Shown here one piece after another: positions 40,507 through 41,233 of a stretch of 41,233 nt of DNA; within the stretch, counting starts at the first letter, position 1; each line of letters opens with the position of its first letter. Both the position numbers and the translations under genes were made by a program. Source of the DNA: a virus; IMG/VR virus record IMGVR_UViG_3300043499_000049, positions 1 through 41,233 of that record; one strand, 5' to 3'. The notes beneath the pieces were generated by a model. It was not told the DNA's origin, did not search any database, and saw only the letters and a program-made list of their open reading frames with translations.

Positions 40507-40542
40507 AATATACCGGAGCGAATCCGGTTAGTGCTTACTAAC
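40507..40542 (-). promoter_or_regulatory. Operator-like palindrome with possible -10 box
   Basis: GTTAGTG-CT-TACTAAC (40527-40542) has 15 of 16 bases of copy 1 at 4034. On the minus strand, TATATT (40507-40512) lies 14 bp downstream and would be a -10 whose -35 position is covered by the palindrome. It would drive the 40462 gene and the replication block beyond it. Confidence 0.5.
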
Positions 40543-40813
40543 TTGTGACCTTTTCCGAATGCGTCCTTTGTAGGGCCGCTCGCGCCTTGTCGGTGGTGAC
40601 ACCGTGGGCCAGGATCGCGGCGCCCCACTGGTACGATGCCCGCTCCATCACCTCCTGCAACTCGTCGCGCCTGGCCACAGCCTCGCGATGCGCCTTGTAG
40701 GCATCCCCCGCCACGATTGCGGCGGCACTGTAGGCCCGCGATGCCGTCCTGTAGGCCTCATGCGCGGCGTCCTTTTTCTCAGTCGCCTCTATTACCTGCC
40801 CGATCAGATCCAT
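40538..40813 (-). CDS. Hypothetical small coiled-coil protein
   Basis: A 91-residue protein begins MDLIGQVIEA. It is Ala/Glu/Lys-rich and helical throughout (KKDAAHEAYRTASRAYSAAA, then AVARRDELQEVMERA), probably a coiled coil. ATG 40813 follows CGAGGAGCTACAA. Its 3' end carries a CTACAAAGGA element and overlaps the operator-like palindrome. Function is unknown. Confidence 0.65.
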   Translation of the reverse strand: MDLIGQVIEATEKKDAAHEAYRTASRAYSAAAIVAGDAYKAHREAVARRDELQEVMERASYQWGAAILAHGVTTDKARAALQRTHSEKVTS

Positions 40814-40837
40814 TTGTAGCTCCTCGTCAAATTGCGG

Positions 40838-40912
40838 TTAGTTGTCGCTGCCGTCATACAGGGCGCCCGCCACCACAGCGGCCACCCAAAACCAAAACAG
40901 GACTTCAATCAT
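40838..40912 (-). CDS. Tiny 24-residue membrane ORF
   Basis: ATG 40912 overlaps the end of the upstream gene and follows ACAAAGGGGGGAATCTGGAA. The 24 residues are a hydrophobic aromatic helix (LFWFWVAAVVAGALY) with an acidic DGSDN end, close in layout to the 25-residue ORF at 29212. It fits the space between neighbours exactly. Confidence 0.5.
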   Translation of the reverse strand: MIEVLFWFWVAAVVAGALYDGSDN

Positions 40913-41156
40913 TTCCAGATTCCCCCCTTTGTGGGTCAGCGCGGACCAAAACCTCGCGGTCCCGGTATGCGGTGCCGACATCCATGCGCCGCACCTCGAT
41001 GTCGAAATCGCTGTACCACCCCACGGGCAGGCGCGACTGCTCGCCATGCACGGCGAGGCCCGCGCATAGCGCGGACTGCGCGCCCTCCTCGGTGAGGCCG
41101 ACGGCCTCGAACGTGAAATGGCGAGTTTCCATCGTCGCCAAGTAAATGCTATTCAT
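40905..41156 (-). CDS. Small hypothetical protein at the circle junction
   Basis: An 83-residue protein begins MNSIYLATME. Upstream in-frame starts lie inside the neighbouring gene. The ATG overlaps the end of the gene whose full copy starts at 252 (stop at 41149). The sequence shows an FTFEAVGLTEEGAQSALCAGL helix region, in part, and a GWYSDFDIEVRRMDVG strand region, resembling a small alpha-beta fold. No family is recognised. Confidence 0.65.
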   Translation of the reverse strand: MNSIYLATMETRHFTFEAVGLTEEGAQSALCAGLAVHGEQSRLPVGWYSDFDIEVRRMDVGTAYRDREVLVRADPQRGESGND

Positions 41157-41233
41157 TGGAATATGTCCCCATCTCCAGATTATCGACAATCGCGCCGACC
41201 GACTCCCACAGCAGGTCAACGTCGGTGCCCGCG
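41107..41233. repeat. Right copy of the 127-bp terminal direct repeat
   Basis: Identical to 1-127. Reading through it joins the leftward small-gene run at 3547-43 to the one at 41156-38361 without a break in gene order or orientation, which supports a circular molecule or circularly permuted genome. It holds the 3' end of the gene at 43-252. Confidence 0.93.

Noticed and set aside
1-41233. Lysogeny module, insertion sequences, tRNA genes
   Set aside because: I looked for integrase, CI/Cro-like helix-turn-helix genes, transposases, attachment sites and cloverleaf folds on both strands and saw none I can support by eye.

Overview
The window is a complete, circularly closed genome of a tailed phage, most likely with podovirus (short-tailed) morphology. 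Its first 127 bases are repeated exactly as its last 127 bases (1-127 = 41107-41233). This looks like the overlap left when an assembler closes a circle, so the unique genome is about 41,106 bp. Base composition is GC-rich except for one AT-rich intergenic stretch. Genes use ordinary Shine-Dalgarno (SD) sites, ATGA/GTGA stop-start coupling, and at least one sigma70-like promoter, which suggests a GC-rich proteobacterial host; the host itself cannot be named from the sequence. I see no integrase, excisionase, lysogeny repressor, RNA polymerase or tRNA gene, so a lytic phage relying on host transcription is the simplest reading.

The genome has two divergent arms. They start from a roughly 700 bp intergenic region (3548-4244) and converge at 29155-29211. 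The rightward arm (4245-29154, + strand) is the morphogenesis block: small and large terminase, a portal with a very large proline-rich insert, a small conserved protein, scaffold, major capsid protein (behind its own TTGACA/TAGGAT promoter), a small decoration-like protein and a terminator. It continues with a SPRY-domain virion protein, two small head proteins, a P22 gp4-like adaptor, two small membrane proteins (holin candidates), a gp10-like tail protein, a GNAT acetyltransferase, internal/ejection proteins with a PAPS-reductase-family gene among them, a tail fibre, a protein with four Ig-like (Big_1) repeats, a lipoprotein, and two small low-complexity proteins.

The leftward arm (- strand) is transcribed from 3547 down through the circle junction and on to 29212. 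Its first part (3547 to 1, then 41106 to about 38361) carries many small unrecognised, probably early, genes. A repeated, single-orientation CTACAAAGGA-like motif runs through this part. The arm then encodes replication and recombination functions: family A DNA polymerase, a cytosine-5 methyltransferase, a Cas4/RecB-like Fe-S nuclease, a VRR-NUC nuclease, an SNF2-type helicase and a TOPRIM/VapE primase-helicase. It ends with two tiny coupled membrane ORFs.

The observations most worth following are these. (1) A 438-codon second reading frame lies almost entirely inside the methyltransferase gene, with its own strong ribosome-binding site, repeated WPTP motifs and stop-start coupling to the next gene. 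(2) A family of 16-bp TetR-like palindromes (GTTAGTG-CT-CACTAAC) sits at transcription-unit boundaries, four of them upstream of terminase and one next to a near-perfect parS-like site. (3) The oriented CTACAAAGGA motif marks the small-gene region. (4) There are several tiny translationally coupled transmembrane ORFs, and no recognisable endolysin.
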